Both the position numbers and the translations under genes were made by a program. The notes under the pieces were generated by a model. That model saw nothing but the letters and a program-made list of their open reading frames with translations. It had not been told where the DNA came from and did no database searches. Positions 2,904 through 5,783 of a stretch of 5,783 nucleotides of DNA are shown here, one piece after another. The first letter of the stretch is position 1; the number at the start of each line of letters is the position of its first letter. Source of the stretch: Candidatus Woesearchaeota archaeon UBA153 (GTDB lineage: Archaea; Nanobdellota; Nanobdellia; Woesearchaeales; UBA525); assembly GCA_002503705.1 (NCBI GenBank), contig DASH01000094.1, positions 1 through 5,783 on the forward strand, read 5' to 3'.

Positions 2904-5615
2904 ATGGCTGACGAGGTTGCGGAACGGCTCGACTTGAAGGCGGTCGCGCTCAAGTGGCAGGCGGCGTGGGCGAAGGCGGAGCTTTTCAAGACTGAAGACC
3001 CGCTGCAGAGCACGAAGAAGACCTATTACTGCCTCGAGATGTTCCCCTATCCGTCGGGATACTTGCACATGGGGCACGTGCGCAACTACTCGCTCGGCGA
3101 CGTCTACGCGCGGTTCAAGCGCATGCAAGGCTTCAATGTCTTGTACCCGATGGGCTACGATAGTTTCGGCTTGCCCGCGGAGAACGCGGCGATCAAGCAC
3201 AAGACCGAGCCGCACGTCTGGACGGAGAAGAACATCGCGGGCATCAAGAAGCAGCAGCAGCTCCTGGGCCTCAGCTATGATTGGAGTCGCGAGCTCGCGA
3301 CGAGCCACCCCGAGTATTACCAGTGGAACCAGTGGTTCTTCCTCAAGTTCCTCGAAAAAGGCTTGGCGTACCGGAAGAAAGGCCTCGTGAACTGGTGCCC
3401 GGCGTGCGACACCGTGCTCGCGAACGAGCAAGTCGTCGACGGGAAGTGCTGGCGCCACGGCGAGGTCGAGGTGGAGCAGCGCGAGCTGGAACAGTGGTAC
3501 CTGCGCATCACGCAGTACGCGGACGAACTGCTCGCGGACATCGAGAAGCTGAAGCATTGGCCGGAGCGCGTCAAGACGATGCAGCGCAACTGGATCGGCC
3601 GCAGCGAAGGAACGATCATCAGATTCAAGGTCAAGGATCTCGACTTGGAGCTCGAGACGTTCACGACGCGACCCGACACGGCGTACGGCATCACGTATCT
3701 CGTCATCGCGGCCGAGCACCCGGTCATCGAGAAGCTCATCGCGGGCTTGCCGAAGCCGCAGCAAGACGCCATTCGAGAGTTCGTCAAGGGCGTGAAGAAG
3801 GAGAGCGTCATCGAGCGCACCGCGGAAGGCAAAGAGAAGCACGGCATGTTCCTCGGACGGTACGCTATCAACCCGCTCACGAACGAGGAGTTCCCGTTGT
3901 GGGTGGCGAACTACGCGCTCGCCGACTACGGCACCGGCATGGTGATGGCGGTGCCGACGCACGACCAGCGCGACTTCGAGTTCGCGAAGAAGTACAACCT
4001 GCCGTTGAAGCTCGTCATCGCGCCGGAAGCGTACGACTTGCGCGTCGAGAAGATGGCGCGCGCGTTCACCGACGACGGCGTGCTCGTGAACAGCGGCGAG
4101 TTCGACGGCCTGAAGAATCTTGACGCGATTGACGCGATCACGGCGAAGCTCGAGAAGAGCAAAGCCGGCAAGAAGGCCGTGAATTACAAGCTGCGCGATT
4201 GGCTCGTCAGCCGGCAGCGCTACTGGGGCACGCCCATCCCCGTCATCTACTGCGCAAGCTGCGGCATCGTGCCAGTCCCTGAAGAAGAGCTCCCCGTCCT
4301 CCTCCCGAAGGGCGCGGACTTCCAAATCGGGGGGAACCCGCTCGCGACGGTGCACTCGTTCGTCAACGGGGAGTGCCCGAAGTGCGGCAAGGCCGCGCGC
4401 CGAGAGACGGACACGATGGACACGTTCGTGGACAGCAGCTGGTACTTCCTCCGCTACTGCGACCCGCAGAACTCGGCACAGCCGTTCAATCCTGAAGTCG
4501 TACGAAAATTCATGCCGGTCAGCCAGTACATCGGCGGCATCGAGCACGCCGTCCTGCACTTGCTCTACGCGCGATTCTTCATGAAAGTGTTGCGCGACAT
4601 GGACCTGGTCAAGGCGGACGAGCCGTTCACGCGCTTGTTGACGCTCGGCATGGTGACGAAGGACGGCGCGAAGATGTCCAAGTCGCTGGGCAACGTCGTC
4701 GACCCCGGCGCGATCATCGACGCGTACGGTCCGGACACCGCGCGCCTGTTCATCCTCTTCGCCGCGCTCCCCGAGAAAGAGCTCGAGTGGAGCGACCAAG
4801 GGGTCGAGGCGAGCTACCGCTTCTTGATGAAGCTCCCGCACCTCATCGAGACGCCCGAGTTCTCCGCGGAGCGCTCAAAGCACGACGCGTACGTGGAGAG
4901 CCGCGCGCACAGCCTCGTCAAGGCGTGCACCGAGGACGTGGAGGCGTTCCGGTTCTCGACGGCGATCCAATCGCTGATGGAGTTGGCGAACACGTTGAGC
5001 GCGTACAAGACGCGCGCCGTGAAGGAACAAGTGTGGAACGACGCGGTCGACGCGCTCGTCCGCCTGCTCTCGCCGTTCGCCCCGCACCTCGCGGAAGAGC
5101 TCTGGCAGCGGCTCGGCAAGACCGGGTTCGTCAGCACGGCGTCGTGGCCGGCGGCTGACGAAACGAAGATCGACGCGGTCGCGGAAGCCTCGTACGAAGC
5201 GGTGGAGAGGCTGAAGCGGGACATCCGCACCGTGCTCAAGCTCGCGAACATCGAACGACCGGAGAAGATCACGCTCTTCGTCGCGGACGAGTGGAAGTAC
5301 GCGTTCGCCAGCGCGATGAAACAACTCCTGGCCGAGACGAACGACGCGAAGACGATCCTGGCGAAGCTGATGAGCTCGTCGTTCAAGCAGCACGGACAGG
5401 AAGTCCTGAAGCTCGTGCCCGCGATCGTGAAAGACCGCTCGAAGCTGCCCGCGCACGACTTCACGCGAGACGAGGAACAGGAGAACCTGCTCGCGTTCGT
5501 CGAGGAGCTCGCGCGCGAGTTCGACTGCCTCGTCGCCGTGCTCGACGCCGCGACGGCGACGGAACCGAAAGCGAAACAAGCCATGCCCGGCAAGCCGGCG
5601 ATCTTGGTCGCGTAG
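2904..5615 (+). CDS. leuS: Leucyl-tRNA synthetase
   Basis: A 903-aa cytosolic class I synthetase that charges tRNA-Leu with leucine using ATP and edits mischarged tRNA. In order: the HIGH motif as HMGH (55-58) within FPYPSGYLHMGH; a zinc knuckle (C165, C168, C182, H185); the CP1 editing domain with TTRPDT (254-259) and HDQRD (353-357), whose Asp residues hold the amino group during editing; WLVSRQRYWG (433-442); a second Cys cluster (C450, C453, C491, C494); DTFVDSSWYF; KMSKS (590-594); and the helical anticodon-binding domain. The catalytic region is of the bacterial type (GYDSFGLPAENAA). The C-terminus lacks the bacterial QVNGK-type domain and instead has LKLANIERPEKI, then ADEWKYAF, and ends PGKPAILVA, as in archaeal LeuRS. 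No key residue is missing. The start at 2904 agrees with the TATA spacing. It ends five bp before the convergent PIN-like gene. Confidence 0.98.
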   Translation: MADEVAERLDLKAVALKWQAAWAKAELFKTEDPLQSTKKTYYCLEMFPYPSGYLHMGHVRNYSLGDVYARFKRMQGFNVLYPMGYDSFGLPAENAAIKHKTEPHVWTEKNIAGIKKQQQLLGLSYDWSRELATSHPEYYQWNQWFFLKFLEKGLAYRKKGLVNWCPACDTVLANEQVVDGKCWRHGEVEVEQRELEQWYLRITQYADELLADIEKLKHWPERVKTMQRNWIGRSEGTIIRFKVKDLDLELETFTTRPDTAYGITYLVIAAEHPVIEKLIAGLPKPQQDAIREFVKGVKKESVIERTAEGKEKHGMFLGRYAINPLTNEEFPLWVANYALADYGTGMVMAVPTHDQRDFEFAKKYNLPLKLVIAPEAYDLRVEKMARAFTDDGVLVNSGEFDGLKNLDAIDAITAKLEKSKAGKKAVNYKLRDWLVSRQRYWGTPIPVIYCASCGIVPVPEEELPVLLPKGADFQIGGNPLATVHSFVNGECPKCGKAARRETDTMDTFVDSSWYFLRYCDPQNSAQPFNPEVVRKFMPVSQYIGGIEHAVLHLLYARFFMKVLRDMDLVKADEPFTRLLTLGMVTKDGAKMSKSLGNVVDPGAIIDAYGPDTARLFILFAALPEKELEWSDQGVEASYRFLMKLPHLIETPEFSAERSKHDAYVESRAHSLVKACTEDVEAFRFSTAIQSLMELANTLSAYKTRAVKEQVWNDAVDALVRLLSPFAPHLAEELWQRLGKTGFVSTASWPAADETKIDAVAEASYEAVERLKRDIRTVLKLANIERPEKITLFVADEWKYAFASAMKQLLAETNDAKTILAKLMSSSFKQHGQEVLKLVPAIVKDRSKLPAHDFTRDEEQENLLAFVEELAREFDCLVAVLDAATATEPKAKQAMPGKPAILVA

Positions 5616-5620
5616 AAAAC

Positions 5621-5783
5621 TCAGAGTTCTCGTTCAAGTACTTCTCGTTCGTCGTCGAGGATTTTCTCGTCCGTCGTCAACACGTCATCGGAGTTCTTCG
5701 TCAACGTCGTCGTATGAAATAAATTCCCTGTCCCCGGACGAGGAAATCCGTACCGCGCCAGCACGTCGGACTCTCGTCCGACG
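5621..5783 (-). CDS. C-terminal fragment of a probable PIN-domain protein (5' end outside window)
   Basis: On the minus strand one frame is open from the window edge to TGA at 5623-5621 and encodes 53 residues; the start is beyond the window. Residues 6-42 contain SDVLARYGFPRPG, then GNLFHTTTLTKN, then SDDVLTTDEKIL. The order resembles the end of PIN domains: a helix with (D/N)-L-x-H-x-x-T-A, then a strand (D)-x-(L/V)-L-T-T-D-x-x-(L/I) bearing an acidic metal-binding Asp. PIN proteins are Mg-dependent RNases, often VapC-type toxins. The remainder (DDEREVLEREL) is an acidic C-terminal helix. The first acidic residue of the helix motif is Asn here, as in some archaeal families. It converges on leuS with a five-bp gap. 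The plus strand and the other minus frames give less protein-like products, but the fragment is short and the family call tentative. Confidence 0.5.
   Translation of the reverse strand, partial: VGRESDVLARYGFPRPGTGNLFHTTTLTKNSDDVLTTDEKILDDEREVLEREL
5764..5783. repeat. Perfect inverted repeat at the window edge
   Basis: CGTCGGA (5764-5770) and TCCGACG (5777-5783) are exact reverse complements around the six-base loop CTCTCG. The stem may continue past the window end. It lies inside the probable PIN reading frame, so it may be only a by-product of codon choice in a CGTCG-rich sequence. Confidence 0.35.

Noticed and set aside
2874..4841. 655-codon open frame on the minus strand opposite leuS
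   Set aside because: GC-rich codon choice in leuS (few TTA, CTA or TCA codons) leaves the antisense frame open. The product is a low-complexity Arg/Val/Asp/Leu sequence with no recognisable domain.
5735..5783. RNase P RNA-like start (GAGGAAATCC) and hairpin as a possible RNA gene
   Set aside because: The conserved element would be GAGGAAAGTCC and a G is missing. The stretch is better explained as the 5' part of the minus-strand PIN-like frame. I also looked for a tRNA here and found no T-loop motif.
1..5783. CRISPR arrays, insertion sequences, attachment sites, tRNA or rRNA genes
   Set aside because: No regularly spaced repeats, transposase motifs, terminal inverted repeats with target duplications, or tRNA/rRNA signatures were found by eye on either strand.

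Overview
The window looks archaeal and GC-rich. Each first gene of a transcription unit (mscS, the Fic-like gene, the DUF4258 gene, leuS) has a TATA-like box, usually with a BRE-like purine-rich stretch, centred 26 to 28 nt upstream of its ATG and no Shine-Dalgarno motif. That is the arrangement of leaderless archaeal transcripts. Genes inside the operons do carry Shine-Dalgarno motifs. The leucyl-tRNA synthetase has a bacterial-style catalytic region but an archaeal-style C-terminus, as I recall for some archaeal groups (haloarchaea, some DPANN). I cannot name the lineage from this window.

Layout: (1) 3-212 (+), the C-terminal end of a probable HEPN-domain protein, overlapping tail to tail with (2) mscS (-, 202-1269), a five-helix MscS-family mechanosensitive channel. 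(3) A 100-bp divergent promoter region (1270-1369) with back-to-back TATA boxes and a perfect tandem 10-bp repeat. (4) A two-gene unit (+): a small Fic/Doc-like protein whose catalytic His position is Tyr (1370-1702), overlapping a ribbon-helix-helix protein (1689-1949). (5) A three-gene unit (+): DUF4258 protein (2067-2390), DUF2283 protein (2356-2715) and a 41-aa charged peptide (2718-2843). (6) leuS (+, 2904-5615). (7) 5621-5783 (-), the C-terminal end of a probable PIN-domain protein, convergent with leuS.

Two housekeeping genes, mscS and leuS, are thus interleaved with four loci that resemble toxin-antitoxin modules: HEPN, Fic/RHH, DUF4258/DUF2283 and PIN. The best candidates for something less described are the Fic-like/RHH pair (Tyr for His, toxin-first order, RHH rather than Phd partner, tandem repeats in the promoter) and the third small gene coupled to DUF4258/DUF2283. 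Everything here is read by eye from sequence; no database search or structure prediction was run.
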